Assembly: GCA_015680685.1 (NCBI GenBank) | Contig: MNCI01029685.1 | Span: 146,858-210,857 of the forward strand | Direction of reading: 5' to 3' | DNA from: Gnetum montanum | Taxonomy: Eukaryota; Streptophyta; Gnetopsida; Gnetales; Gnetaceae | Length of the DNA: 64,000 nucleotides | The notes under the pieces: generated by a model | Database searches by the model: none | What the model saw: only the letters and a program-made list of their open reading frames with translations | What the model was told of the DNA's origin: nothing | Program-made: the position numbers and the translations under genes | In this document: one piece after another, positions 44,967-58,330 of the stretch | Position numbering within the stretch: position 1 is the stretch's first letter | How the letters are laid out: each line of letters begins with the position of its first letter

Positions 44967-45972
44967 ATAGGCATCAACTTCTACTACTCTTGAATTCCTA
45001 TGCAACAGATTTTGTAATGTTAAAATTCCTGCATAATAGATTTTGAAATTTTAAAACCCCTTATTCTTCATTGTAATTTCCTTATACGTTGACATCTGTA
45101 GGTTTTTCCATTCTAAATTTGAAATTTCTGCACAAATTAGCATTGGTAGGTATTGCAATTCTAAAAATCCTTATTGTTCATTCCTTAAATATTAACTCAT
45201 GGCCTTATCATTTGTAGCATTTGTAATTTCTCTATGGTTTGTTGATGCATAAATTTTGGACACAGCAACACCCAAAATACTTGTTTAGGTGGACTATTAT
45301 CTAGGGAGCCTCTCATATGGGTATGGAAACCCATGAATAGTCTTAGTTGTTTGGGCAACATGGTGTTTTGTGATGTATAAAGATGTTGTTAAGTTGAACA
45401 ATTTTGACAAGAAAATATAAAGGGGAGTTTGAGATAAAATTTGACAGAAAGACAACTATTTTCATTTAAACTTCCAACAATAAAATTTGTGTATCAATAA
45501 AATGTGAAATTAAAGCAGGAAATAGCTAGCCACTTGGACAAGTTTAAATAGAGTTCTAAAGTAAAATGGGTCCTATGTTTAATTCATGGCATAGAGACCT
45601 CAATTTAGTTGCAAAAATGTAAAATGATAGAATGAAATGACGACTTAGCTCAAAAATGAGCACAAATGAAATAACTTCCAATGCAGCCTTATCTACTAGT
45701 GCTTGCAAGAAGTGCACCTTTGTTAATGAGCCTGTAACCTATGGCTATTGAATCTACTCACTACTCTACCCCAAATTACCTGTAGAAGAGCCATTGAATA
45801 GGTTATGAAAATAAGAAAGAATCCTAGGATTTCAATCATAACTTCCTTGGAGGAACCCCCACCACCGTTGCTTAGCCTTCTCCCCTTATGTCCCCTTTCC
45901 TTGTCTTTGGCCAGGGAATTTATAAGGAGACACCACCAATGCATAATGACCATGGCAGTTACTACCCATGCA
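44967..45972. other. Intergenic, no clear feature
   Basis: AT-rich; no conserved reading frame seen. Confidence 0.4.
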
Positions 45973-46100
45973 TAATGTCCACTATAACATCCATTGTAAC
46001 ATCCATTGTAATGTTTGCTGTAATGTCCACTATAATGTTTACTGTAACATCTTCTATAATGTTTGTTGTAACATTTGCTGTAACATCCACTATAATGTCC
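45973..46100. repeat. 12-bp minisatellite, about 10-11 copies
   Basis: Degenerate unit TAACATCCATTG / TAATGTCCACTA. The period is a multiple of three, so the minus-strand ORF 45723-46148 reads a Tyr/Cys/His-rich four-residue repeat (for example GCYS, GHYS, KHYN). No support that it is translated. Confidence 0.85.
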
Positions 46101-48999
46101 AAGTTGGGGAGAAACACAGATTTTATGTCCCATGCTGAACAGAATCATTGCATTCCTTGAAATGATTAGATATTATTATTTAAAAGAAACAAAGCATCAT
46201 GCATGGGATTTAAAACTCATAGGATCCATAACTATCATGGAACTAAAACTAAATAAACATGGCCCCATGCTAGCATGGGAGTGTTGGCATCAACATGGTC
46301 ATTTTGGAATAATTCAAGTCTAACTCAAGATTAAAAAATTTGAACATTTGTTAAAACTGATATTTGATATTCCAAACTTCAAGATGTTAGTACTTTTCAA
46401 TGTCTTAACACCATCTTGATTACCATGAAAATATTTTTAGAAAAACCTGGGGTAGGAAATTATATTTATAATGAATTGATTTTCTCAAATCTCATCCTTT
46501 GCTTGGTTAAAGATTCATAGTATTGCAAGTTCATATAATACATTACAAGGAACTGCATTTGACCTACAGTTATGTATCTCTTTAATATACAATGAACAAT
46601 GACATTCCTAAGGAATGAAATTGATTGATTTGAAATATTACCACAACATACAGTCTATTTTATCAAGTACTAAAGTCTAGCTCATTAGTAAGATTTGTGA
46701 TTCTTCTAAGTTTTTAAGCAAATTCCTAACATTATTTTGCAAACCATTAATGGAATATCAATGTGATTTTTAGGTTTTTAACTTTGTCAATGTTTATATA
46801 TCCTTTTTCTCATAGTCATTGGATAAAATAAGAAATTGGTCTAGTGGTGTCTAGTACCTAATTGTCTCCCCAAATTTATCTAAAACCTTTTTGAAGACTT
46901 GTATTCTTAACTAAGAGCACAAGTTGTTATTAGAATAGTCTAATGATGCATAAATTTAAGAAAATCCTAATTTAGAATGATATTATTTGAGAATGTTGAA
47001 ATAAACAAAGATTTATCTCTTCATAGAGGTGAATGATGAAAAAGAACTCATGTAGTCAACCCCATTGTGTTGGGATAATGTTAGGATAATGATGATGGTG
47101 ATTATATGAGAACATTTGCCTAAGTATTATAACCTGAAAGAAATTCGAATTGCTCTATTAAAGGGCATTATTACCTCACAAATAATAATTATATGAATTT
47201 ATTTTTTAAATATTACTTAGATAAATAGAATATATACTCTTCAAGGATGGAGAGTGGATGAACTTTGACAAGAGTGTCTCAACTTTGAAAAAAATGTTAG
47301 AAAGTTCTGCTTGTGATTAGTAGAATCAACGTTTAAGTCTACTTGTAACACATGAGGACTTATAAAATATGGTAAATTGCACCAAATCACTCAATTTATT
47401 CAAATGATTCATCGTTACTAGAGAAAAAGATTTGAAGGAATAAGATGATGCCTCCATGCAAGATTGAACTACAAACCTCCAATTTACAAGAAGGATGTTA
47501 TACCACTAAGTTATTGAGGGTGTTAAGGATGGTATTGCATAGCCACTGAGGATCATAGATGTTAAATCAATGGCTTGGCTCCTCTAATAAGTCATTCTAA
47601 TTTAAAGAAAGGTAATGTTAATGAAACTTATGTAGATAAATTTTGTGAAACTTGTTATTTTATTTAATTAGAAATTGAAATACATAATATTATCATAAGA
47701 TGTTAATTTCTATTGGAATACATTGATGTAATCTTGCTATGAAAGTGATGTAGTGGTTATAAGATTTTGTTTTAGAGATCCTAATAATAGACATGCACTT
47801 GAGTTAGATAAAATGCAATAGATACAATAAAACAATAATTTCCAAATGACACATTGATGATTCATACTACATTTAATTTACCAATTTTTGCAAGAAAAGT
47901 AAAAAATTAACATTTAGTAACAATTAAATTAGTAGTGTATAATATAGAAATTAATTAGATTTTCTTAGTGCATGACATTTTTAAAATAATCTTTGCAACC
48001 CAAGAGACTGATACAAGAATATTAAGTAATGTGTAATGGTTCTCTTATTTTTGTTAAAATAATTTTTACAATAAAGTGACAAGAGGTATAGAACTTCGAG
48101 TGAACCAACTTACATAAAGCTCTAGCTAGCATTTTCCTTGATATTATGTCACATGCTACCATGAGAGAGCTATGATAAGGCATCCTTTATCATACATTAT
48201 CTTTACTTTTTCTTCTCTTCATTTGTTTTATCATTAATAATTTAGCATATTTTTCTACTTTAATTCAGTTTTACTAAGCATTCATTCTCAATGCATTATT
48301 TAATATTTTTGAAACTTATAAGGTAATTACAAGAAAGTTTGGTGACACTACTTACTACTGCATGTGCTCATTTACAGATTTATTGTTTTAACTATGCATT
48401 TTAAGTGTTCAAATGATGGAGCATTTATCATTTGAAATTTAAAAAATTATGAAGAAAATTATTATTAGTGGTAGTTGGGTGTTTCACATGCTTTTAGTAA
48501 CATAGAATGTTCAGCAGTATATAACATTTTTCTTATCTTTTTTAGTACATTGTAGAGTAGGTTTTTATTTAAAAATAATATTTTAAAGAAATTGCTTATT
48601 TTTGAACTATTAAGATTGTCGTTCATTCTTAATCCTTTAAGGTTTGTAAAATTGTGAAATGTTTGTTTACATTAGTGATGTAATATAATTTTTTGAGGAA
48701 TCAACTCACAAAGTGAAGTCCTCAAAAGATATGTGATATCTTATGAAAGGTTATAATGGTTCATGAACTACTTAATTTGTGAAATGATGATTTGTTTGTG
48801 TTGTAACAATGTGGAGTAAGAAGAAGAAAAGGTTGAGCTAGAAAGCAAGAAGATGACTCATGAAGACAAGCAATGTTTACGCCACTTTTGTAAATATTGT
48901 ATTTTTATCCTATATTTTATATCAAGCATTTTATAAGTAAAATTTTTAAAGTATTATTCTTGGTAGATTTTGGTATATTAAGGTTGCCTCATGAGGCAT
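46101..48999. other. AT-rich intergenic with one tRNA-like relic
   Basis: At 47455-47517, minus strand, AACTTAGTGGTATAACA, CTTGTAA, GGAGG and GTAGTTCAATC recall the relics at 44.9 kb. Nothing else recognised. Confidence 0.35.
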
Positions 49000-50410
49000 G
49001 AAACAAAACTTTAATATGGTATGAGAACATGGCAAGAACACCACAATATAAATAATGAAATTAAACGAGTTGGAAAGACTCAAGCAAGAAGTTGTCTTTA
49101 GACGATAATAAGATTCCTAGTTGGCAAAATTGTAATGAAAAAAAATCAAAAAATTTCTATGAAAAATTATTGTGGCTCACCATGGATAATGGAAATTATC
49201 TTAAGAGAAAATTGACTTTGGGAATGTGGGCTTGGTTCAACTTTCAAATCAATTAGAAAGATAGAGTGAATAGAATTGTAGCCTTGGCATTGTTATTATC
49301 TTGTTTGTTAGAAGAAGCATCCAATCTAGTGTATGGAATGAAAAGATTGCCTGTGGACCAATTCTTGGACAACATAATGAATCTAAATAAAAAATCTCCA
49401 ACTTTATTAAAGAAATGAATGGCTATGTGCTTGAGTTACATTATGTTGGTAAAAAAGTTCCTTACAAAGAACTAGTTAGATGTTTTCTTTGTGTATTACT
49501 TAAACAATACAATGGATTTGTATAAGTAATCTAAGCTTGAATAATAAACTAGAGTTCTTTGTATTAGATGGAAGACTTCAATATCAAGAGGCAAAATAGG
49601 AGCTAGAAGAGAAAGAACAAGCAAAGAACCACTAATGTATACCCCATGTTAGTGAGATCTACGAATAAACCAAAATTACAAAGCTAGATTGAACAATGAC
49701 TCATGAAAAGGTACATGTCATAAACCTAAATATATATTGTTGGTTCACTCTAAAGAATCCATGAACATCGAAGACTTAAATAAATCATGAAAGGAAAGTT
49801 ATTAAGAAATCAAAATAATAAAAATAATTGAGGTCAAAAAAATACATGAAAAAATGATGAAGATGACATGGTTGAAGATGAAATGGTCTTTATTATAAGA
49901 GATATATTAGGAAAATAAGGTATTGGCAAAGTTGAGTAGCATGCATGTTGTCTTAATTTAGGTTGCTCGTGACATGTTATGGAAAATTTGAATTGTTTAA
50001 GAACCTAAATCATGTCAATTTTGGAGAAGAAAGGACTCCAACTGAAGCAATATGCAAATATAGATGTGTTGGAGATATTATTATGCAAGTTCATAATAGA
50101 CCATTTGAGATCAAGAATGTACATAACACTAGCACTCAAGGGCCATAATCTATTATTTATTTCAAAATTGCTAAAGCTATAATTATTTTTGTATTCAAGT
50201 AAGATAATGACATGAAGGTTAGGTGTGTAATCATGAAAAATAAAGAGAATGTTATGTTAACAAAAACCACAAAGAGTGATGAAGTATTTGAGCTAAATCT
50301 AGTTTGTGAAGTTGTAAGTCTAATTACATGCAAGCTCCAATTAGATTATTTATGACATTCACAATTTGGACATATGAATTATGATTATATGCAATGCCAT
50401 CTATGTGTGA
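49000..50410 (+). pseudogene. Ty1-copia relic: gag, protease and pre-integrase
   Basis: At 49950-50150 the copia protease region is seen: LGCS-stop-HVM (active site of the DSG/DLGCSRHM kind) in one frame, then CYGKFELFKNLNHVNFGE and RPFEIKNV in another. At 50330-50400 HSQFGHMNYDYMQC is the pre-integrase His/Cys region with Trp changed to stop just before. Upstream to 49.0 kb is probably decayed gag with a basic region. Integrase core and RT are not found here. Confidence 0.7.
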
Positions 50411-52963
50411 ATTTAATGTCCAATTTTCCATTTTTGAGCATTTTTCTCATAAAATATAGTTAATAATTAAGATTTTCTATTTTAAAAATGAGCAAAATTA
50501 CAACATGTTATTGATTGCAATATATTAACTTGGGTATATCTATGTACATGGTTGTTTCTAGATATATATTTATTGGCTTTTTTGGTAGTAGAAGATCATA
50601 AACTACAACCCACACTTTCATAGGATGCAAAAATTACTTTTGATTTTACCAGCTTGGTAGCTTTGTATTACTATCAACAAAGGTCAACTAGTGCAATATA
50701 ATAATATGGAAAATTTTAAATAGTTTCCTTTAGTTTGCAAGGGATAAACTTTGGTAGAACATTATGGGTAAAATGAAATTCAGATACTAGTGCATAAAAT
50801 TCACACCCTAGATGCCATCATTTGGAGTAATGGAGGTGGGTTTAAGCCTAGGCATAGCCACTCAAAATGAGGTTAGGCTTTTACTCATCTTGTAATCTTC
50901 TTGGGAACCTTGGAGGGATGAACATTGAGCCTCATGTGTTTACCCTTTATTTAGTAAATTGCTCAATTGGTTCACTCATTTTTTAACCAAGATTTGTAGG
51001 CAAGAGGTTATTAGTTCAAGTCATGCTTGAGGTAACATTCTATTCTTCTATCATTTTTATTTCTTATTTGCATATCTCTATTTATGTTGTTGGACTTGTA
51101 ATATGTGTGCAAAACTCATTTTCTAAGGAGCTTGCCTATGCTAACAAGAGGAATAATGGAACTACATGTGTAGGCATGATATAGATCTTCCTTAGGTTGA
51201 AATTTTGTGATTCATGCTCTAGATTTATATTTTACCTATATTTAATGATGAGCACATAACAAGTTGATGCACCAAAAATTGTGCTATTCAAAAAGCAAGC
51301 TCATAATTGAATTTTCTTTAATTTTCAACAATAGTTGAACATTACAAAAATTTTTCTTTACAATTTCTTAAGAACACTAATCAATTTTAATACAATTTCA
51401 TGATCCCAATTTTACTAACTTCATCATTATGTCTCACATTTATTCTTAGAATAATGAATAAGTTAGCCTTTCTAAAGTAAAACATCAACAAGTATTCACA
51501 GAGCTACCTCTACCATAGGCCCAAGTTAATTTTACATTATTCCTTTCCCCATTTTTTCTTTTTGTTTGTTGGCATTTACATTTTTTCTTTGTATTATCAT
51601 TACAAGATGGGGCAATGAACTTGATTTATAATACTTCTAATCATTCATCACATTGCCTTGGGTCTATTATTTATCTCTTTCCATCATTTTTCCATTTTCA
51701 TCTTTTTAAGTTGATGTATCATTTTTAGCTGCACAATTTCATGTATACTGTCTTCATTTAACTTGCAATTTTATATACTTGAGAGTTGACTGTTGTTGTG
51801 TGTATTTCTCAATAGTCAATAATAACTTTGTTTAACTTACAATATTCTTATTTTTAGAATTTTCTTTGCATATTGCATTTATGATAGTGTTGAATTATTT
51901 TAAATGTCCATTTAGAAAATAAATTTCACGTTTTAAAATTTAATAATTACTAACAAATGAATTTTACTTTTTCAAGTCTTATAATTAAGTGTTCTTACCA
52001 TTTAGAGTAAGGATAGTAGAGTGGTAATTGACTATGACTATTGTATGCTGAGTTGCAATAGAATCAAATTGTGATGGTAGACATAGCAAAATCTCTTCAA
52101 AGGTGTTCTTAGGATTCATTATTTTTACCATATGTTTGGGTCTAACTCACAATAGTCAGAGTTCTTATGAATTTTTTGAATCTAAAATAAATAAATTTTA
52201 AAAATATTTCCCAACCTCATCAAAACATTCATAAGCTTTCTTCAAAAAATTCCATACTTCACACTGTACCTATTATAGCAGTTCTTGAAAATGTTTATTC
52301 ATTAAGAGATTTTTTACAATTAAACAAAAAGCTTTACTATGTTCCACTTTGCTTTGTTAGATTTTTTATCCAACCATATCCCAAGGTTCTTATGACTTTA
52401 ATAATGTCTTTATCTAAATTTAGCAAATGCAAATGCTTAAATTGTCTCCATTTAAAATTGGTAATGGAATTGTAGACACAACTTATATTTTATTGCTATT
52501 TTATGGGTTGAAAATAAAACCATATCTTGCAACTACATTATTAAAAATTTAAAAGTATTATTTTAAGAAACAAGAATCTTAATTTAGTCATATAGTGGCA
52601 TTGTGATATCAAGAAATATTGAAGAATCACAATGTAGTAATACAGCTTTGTTGTCTTGATATCAAGAGAATTAGTTGGGCATGATCTTATTTCATTAATT
52701 TAGCAACTCTTTGCATGCCTAGTTTTTGTATTTCTTTGAATCATGGGTTTTAAGTCATTTTAGGTCTTGATTATATAATCTATCATTTTTCTTTACTTTC
52801 ATGATTTCAATGCTCTTTCTTGTTTGATGATCTTCATCTTCAATTAATTGCAAGATGATCTAACCAAGTTGCTTAACTTTTTTCTTAACTTACTCAATTT
52901 CAAACCTCATTTAATGTTTGTGTCTAGGGTTGTAGTTCATACAACATTAATGCTAACATGTAG
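50411..52963. other. AT-rich intergenic
   Basis: A tRNA-like stretch at about 50965-51030 (GCTCAATTGGTT, then AGAGGTTATTAGTTCAAGTC). Otherwise no gene or known repeat. Confidence 0.35.
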
Positions 52964-53030
52964 GCTTTCATAGCTTGGCTTAATTACCTGTTTAGTAAGT
53001 AAGTGGTCTTGGGTTAAAATTTATAATTTA
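52964..53030 (+). other. tRNA-Thr(AGT)-like pseudogene
   Basis: GCTTTCATAGCTTGG, GTTTAGTAAG and GTGGTCTTGGGTT follow the intact tRNA-Thr at 16967 closely in the acceptor, D and anticodon parts. The D-loop and the 3' third are decayed and the acceptor stem cannot close. Confidence 0.6.
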
Positions 53031-53219
53031 TTTATTTACTTTAAGCTCTCACATCCTTGTTAAGGGCCCTCCTTTCTGTAGAAGCATAATTTATAACTAA
53101 CATAATGTATGGGTCTTAACTAAGGCTATAATGATTACATGAGTAATTATTTTTTTAATCTTTTATTGATAATATTTACTATAGTGATGTAAAATTCAAG
53201 ACTAAGGTAGTTAGATGGC

Positions 53220-53640
53220 GTATATATCCTATAGTCCCATTATTAATACATGGACTTATGAGCAATAGAAATCATATGATGATTTGGGAGTATTTTGTAG
53301 CATCCTACATTTCTAATAGAAATCTATTTTATAGCACCATTACATGGACTCATGAGCAATAGAAAGTGTGTGATAAGTTGGGAATGAGTGTTTTGCAGCA
53401 TTAGACACTTTTGAAGTAACATGGTACATCTTCCTAATAAGGATTTGGAGGACGAACAACTATGAACATTGAGGAGAATCCACAATATAACATGCGGGTC
53501 CTATTGCTTGTTGAAGTGGACGATATTAGTTACCCTAGACCTACAAAATAACATGTGGCCCCATTGAAGTGAATGGTTTAAGTCCAAGGCATTAGTTGAG
53601 GAGAACTCGTAGAATAACATATGGTCCAATAGTTCTCTCC
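53220..53640. repeat. Degenerate tandem repeats
   Basis: ATGGACTTATGAGCAATAGAAA near 53249 and ATGGACTCATGAGCAATAGAAA near 53343, about 95 bp apart, with similar flanks; a second pair around AACATG(C/T)GG..CC at 53490 and 53550. Probably relics of a repeat array. A tRNA-like stretch on the minus strand (GAGAGAGCT, GGTCACGAGTTCAAT) lies at about 53735-53800. Confidence 0.5.
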
Positions 53641-54889
53641 ATAACTCAGGGGGTGTTGAAACTCAAAATAATTGAAAACTAGACACACCCTAAGATTTAT
53701 ATAAGTTTATAGCTTAGTATTATCTAGTAAAATTGAACTCGTGACCTTGGGTTCCTAGGGTAACACGTCATTATTAGCTCTCTCCATAAGTCATTGACTA
53801 CATCTTGATCCCTATCCAATCTTCGTACGTTAAGGCATTAGTTGCCCAACTACATCATTAGTTTCTTATTCTTTTAATTTTTAATTTTTCATCTTTTCCA
53901 AGTTTCAAACTTGCCTAAATTTATCTATGAATGGACAGAATTAATATTTTTTTCAGAGTTCTCACATAACAAGTGCACTAAATATGTTTTTTTTTTAATA
54001 TACAATGACAAAGCTTCTTAGTGTTCATCCTAGCATCCAAAAATAGTTAGATGTGCCTTGCATGATCATGGAAGTAAATTAATGCCAATGAATGTAAACC
54101 TTAAGGGATTGTCAAATCTTCAGTTGGAACAAGGTCAAATTATTGTGTGTGAGCTTTTTCTATTTTATTGTCTTGACACATTTATGATACCATAAATTCA
54201 ACCTTTTTAAGTTTCTTGATAAAATATATTTTTTAACTCCAACCTTTCAAATTGAGTCAGCTTGTAGCTGTAGCACTCACTTTAATTCAACATGCATTTA
54301 ACTTTTGATTATTAAGAACCATGGTAATTCACTTTGTGATTCTAATCAAGATTAAAAAAAAAAAGCTTTTGAAATATTCATGTTATAACATGCATTTCAT
54401 TACATTAATAAGGTGTATAAACACTTTGGGGTGGTGTTTGTTAAAACCTAAACAATTTGATTAGATGTATTGAACAATATGATTTTACACAACACAATCA
54501 TCTAGAAGAATTATATAGGAATTATAAAAAAAATATTTATCCATAATTACGTATAAATTTGTATGAATGAAACATTTTCATGGATATTACAAATAAAATT
54601 GAATAAATTTTTCTTTAAAAATTTTAATATCTTCAACATTTAATGGGATTTTAAATTTTTCCTAAATATCAAGAATTACATTTATAATAAATGTCAAGTA
54701 TAAAAGTGGTTGTTAAGAAATTTCCCCATTTTCGGGACACTTATTTCTATAGGGAAATAATATTGTGATGCATAAAATACTTGAAAGGTTAAGAAGCTTA
54801 CACAGTATAATTTTTAAGCAAAAAAGGAATAAAATAAAAAGAAAATGAAAGAGAGCTAAAATGGATGAAAACATGATTTTCCTAGATAA
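53641..54889. other. AT-rich intergenic
   Basis: Apart from the tRNA-like stretch mentioned for 53.7 kb, I see nothing in it. Confidence 0.4.
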
Positions 54890-55480
54890 AAATAAGATTA
54901 CCTTTTGGTTTCTTTAAATATTCATACCCAAAATCCTTTTTGTTGTACTTAAGTATTTTAGCTTGAATTCATCAATTATTTGGGCCTTCAACTTGATTTT
55001 TAACATGTCTTGAGTGGCAGTCAACATGTTATCAATATACAAAAACAAGTACACAAAGGATCCATCAAAAAGCTTCTTATAATAAACACAATTATTACAG
55101 TGGCTTCAGTAAAATCATGCCTAGGAATCAAACCTCTTGTACTACATCCTAGAAGATTACTTGAGGCCATACGATAACTTCTTTAATCTACAAACATGAT
55201 CATCCTTTCCCAAAACAACAAATCGCTTTGGCTATTGCATATAATTTTCTCTTCAATCTCAATATGTAGGAAAGATGTCTTGACATTAAGCCACTCTAGT
55301 TTCAAGTCAAGTAATGTAACCAAAGCAATAAACATGCAAATGGAAGTATATCTAGGTACAAGAGAAAATACTCCATTAAAGTCCACACCTTTTTTTTGTG
55401 TGTAGCCTTTGGTCACCAAGTATGCCTTAAATCTTTCATCTTTAACCCTTAGGATACCTTCATTTTTCTTGAAGGTTCAC
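54890..55480 (-). pseudogene. Ty1-copia reverse transcriptase relic
   Basis: Copia RT blocks on the minus strand: KGYTQKKGVDFN, DLKLEWLNVKTSFLH, a frameshift, LIPRHDFTEATVIIVF, then the catalytic region reading YIDN where YVDD is usual, and FKLKYL, KRILGMNI. The second catalytic Asp is lost. N- and C-terminal pol parts are absent. It lies in the opposite orientation to the copia relic at 49-50 kb. Confidence 0.85.
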
Positions 55481-55989
55481 TTACAACTCACTCTTCTTTA
55501 ACTCTTACCTGGTCTACTAGCTTTTAAGTTTAATCTTTCTAAGGAGACTCAATCTCTTAATTCATAACTATCATCTATAGTGTTGACTTTAAACAACTAA
55601 TAAGTTATTCAAAGCCCAAATGAAGAATAATAATTAAAAAAATTCAAATACATCATATCATCAATATAAGAGAGAGTCTAAAGAAAAAGTACACTGGTTT
55701 TGTGGATGCCTTTTCAAGTTTTCATCATTGTAACCAATCGTGAAAAAAATTTTCTCTAGGGTAGGAAAAGGATTAGACTTTTTCCTCATTTAGAAGTGTC
55801 CTCATGGGTTTTCACTTCTTGCTAAAAAGTTTCTTGTAAAGAGATGCATTATTGTTTGCTTCTACATGGGATTCATGGTACTTTAATGTTAAGAAAAGCA
55901 AAGTAATGAGTTTTTAATATGAAAATGAAGATATCTATGCAAACAACAAATAAACTCATTAGGATAGTTGTAACCATCATAATCATTAT
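55481..55989. other. Intergenic between copia and LINE relics
   Basis: Probably more decayed copia sequence at the left end; nothing certain. Confidence 0.35.
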
Positions 55990-57207
55990 CCTAGTTGTAT
56001 AGAAACTACATGAGGTTGGTTGTATGAATTCTTTTCTACCATTTCCTCCTATGATGAGCCAAACTATCATTAATACCCAATTCTTAGATATATTTCTTTA
56101 TTTTTGTAAACCAAATATGTTTTAGTTTACCTTGGTATTGTTTCTTCTTAATTTGAATAAAGTGACTTCTTCTAATTGGTGCAGTTTCTAGTATTCTAAC
56201 ACATGATCAAACCATCTAAGATAATAATTCTTAATTATTTTATCTATGAGTGTTATCCCCACATTTTCTAAATAAAAAAATTGTTGATTTGATCTTTCCT
56301 AGTAATGCCTAATAACCACCTTAGTATTCAAATCTCTACCATATGCATGCATTGAATTTGATTCTTTTTGGTAGATGAACATTCTCCACCATAAAGGGTC
56401 ATAGATCTAATAGTAATTCGTAAAACTTTCTCTTGAACCTAGTAATGATTCTTCTCTTAGAAAGTACATCATTAGTTTCTCACTGTTTCATCCATCTTTC
56501 TTTGATTTTATTTATCATATCATTGCTTGTTTAATCAAGTGATCTCAGGTGTTTGAAATACTTACTTTGAGTAACTCTTTATTTTAATCTTTATACCTTC
56601 ATGACTCACTTTTCTACCAAAATTGCACTATCTAATCCATTTTACTTTTATTAATCCTCACCCTCTTTGATTTTAATGTAGTTTTTCAACTCTCCATTTT
56701 TACACCCATGGCTTCCTTATATTTATTCATCAATATAAGATTATCTACAAAGAGCATACACCAAAGGATATCAATCTTGTATATAATTAAATCATCCATA
56801 CCAATAGCAAATAAATAAGGGGTTAGAGTATATCCATGATGTAACCCTACCTTCACAAAGAAATTCATAATCTCTCTACAAATAGTGCAAACTTGAGTTG
56901 TGGATCCATTATTAATGTCTTGCATAGCATTTATGTACCTAAAAAGAATTTAACTTCCACCAAATATTCTCTCAAGGGACTTTACCATAATTTTTTTCCA
57001 AATCAATGAAAATCTTATGTAGTTTTCTCTTTCTACATTATAAATTTTCCATCATTTATCTTAGTAAGAAAATTGCTTCCATAGTTGATCTTCTAGATAT
57101 AAAATTACATAGATTCTTAAAAATGGTTGATTTTTTCCTAAACCATTCTTCTCTAAAATTTTCAAATAACTTAATGATGTAATTCATAAACTTAATGCTT
57201 ATATAGT
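55990..57207 (-). pseudogene. LINE (non-LTR) reverse transcriptase relic
   Basis: C-terminal half of a plant LINE ORF2. From upstream on the minus strand: IKFMNYIIKLFEN, ISRRSTMEAIFLLR, VGLHHGYTLTPYLFA, then CMLFVDNLIL, where the catalytic FADD motif reads FVDN. After that come decayed versions of the RFKRKFY, WSCV.R.ETAPIRRS and ELGINDSLAHHR..W.KRIH blocks typical of plant LINE C-termini. Many stops and shifts. The N-terminal part is cut off at 57207 by the LTR of element C and should lie beyond the right edge of the window. Confidence 0.85.
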
Positions 57208-58296
57208 TGATGAGTGGCGAGGTACCCCTACACTCAACCATATGAATACGAGCGTGCACGCGCGATCCGGTCGAACTCCGCAGACTAAATGCCTTAACGC
57301 CACAAGAAACACTTGGGGTTAATCGTTCGTTGTCTTCCCAGGCTTGCTTGTATGTGTCACGGTGTATGGTTAAGCAAGTCTGAGGTATATGATTTTTTTG
57401 GTATTTTTTAGTTTATCTCCTAAGCTATGAGGGAAAGGGTTGAGAAACTAACTAACTCTAACTAATGTCCTAAGTCTAAATTAACTAGCGTCAGCATCCG
57501 TTCCCACTTACCGGACACACCCTGAACTATGCAACTGTGGCTACCAAACGCTAATCGTTACTGGGATCACCACACTTAACGCAAGTGCTCGAAGTGGTCG
57601 TACTGAGGCACCTATTTAGCCTAAGTGTGATAAGCAACCAATTTCTTGGCTAGCCGTACACACCCGTGGGTGCTTGTAACCAAGTCGTACTTATCACACG
57701 TTCTAGCCTAGTGATGAGTAGCCGATTCCTTAACTAGCCGTACACATTGGACTACCACTGGGATTACCAAGCGTAGATCCTAGAATACACTACTGGGTTA
57801 CCAAGTAGTCACAATGCTCGTAGTCAAGTCGTACTCACGCGTTGCGATGAGCAGCCGATTCCTTGATTAGCCGTACACATCTGTAGATGCTCGTAATCAA
57901 GTCGTACTCGTACGCACTAGGAAAGCAATAAATAACAATAATTAAAACCATGTACTGCAAGGTTTATCCAATCAAGTTTGTCTTTATTGTCATACACAAC
58001 TTGTGTTTAGGTTACAAAGTTACTCGAATAAAGAGCCGTTCATTCTAGGATTCCTACTGCGGGCACATGGGAAAAATTCTAACTCTAGAGTGTTCAAATT
58101 GCCAGAGCTTCGCTACTTCTAGCCAGGATTTGGAATTGAGGGGAGTGCCACCTCTTATTTATAGATATGGTGGCGGACCGCGATATTGCGTACGCGATAT
58201 TGCAGGGAAAGATGCAATATCACGTACGCGATATCGCAGGGGATGCGATATCGCGTCGGCCGCGATATCGCGGCTTGTGCGATCTGTGTCTCGTCA
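57208..58296 (-). repeat. 3' LTR of element C (1089 bp)
   Basis: TGATGA at the plus-strand left end and TCGTCA (decayed TCATCA) at the right. It has an internal imperfect repeat (TAGCCGTACACA ... CAAGTCGTACT) near 57650, 57733 and 57877, which accounts for much of its greater length than the other LTRs. Confidence 0.92.
58156..58285 (-). promoter_or_regulatory. LTR U3 promoter with GCGATATCGC array (C)
   Basis: TATA box at plus 58156-58164. Upstream on the minus strand, 58170-58260, are about six CGATATTGCG/CGATATCGCG motifs, several forming 8-12-bp palindromes (CGCGATATCGCG). Same position as the arrays in A, B, D and E; motif type shared with E. Confidence 0.65.
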
Positions 58297-58330
58297 TACC
58301 CCCATGATTGAATGAAAAATCTTCCTCGAG
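58297..58330 (-). other. PPT and CTCGAG block of element C
   Basis: Minus-strand AATCATGGGGGTA abuts the LTR; CTCGAG at 58325-58330. Confidence 0.85.
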
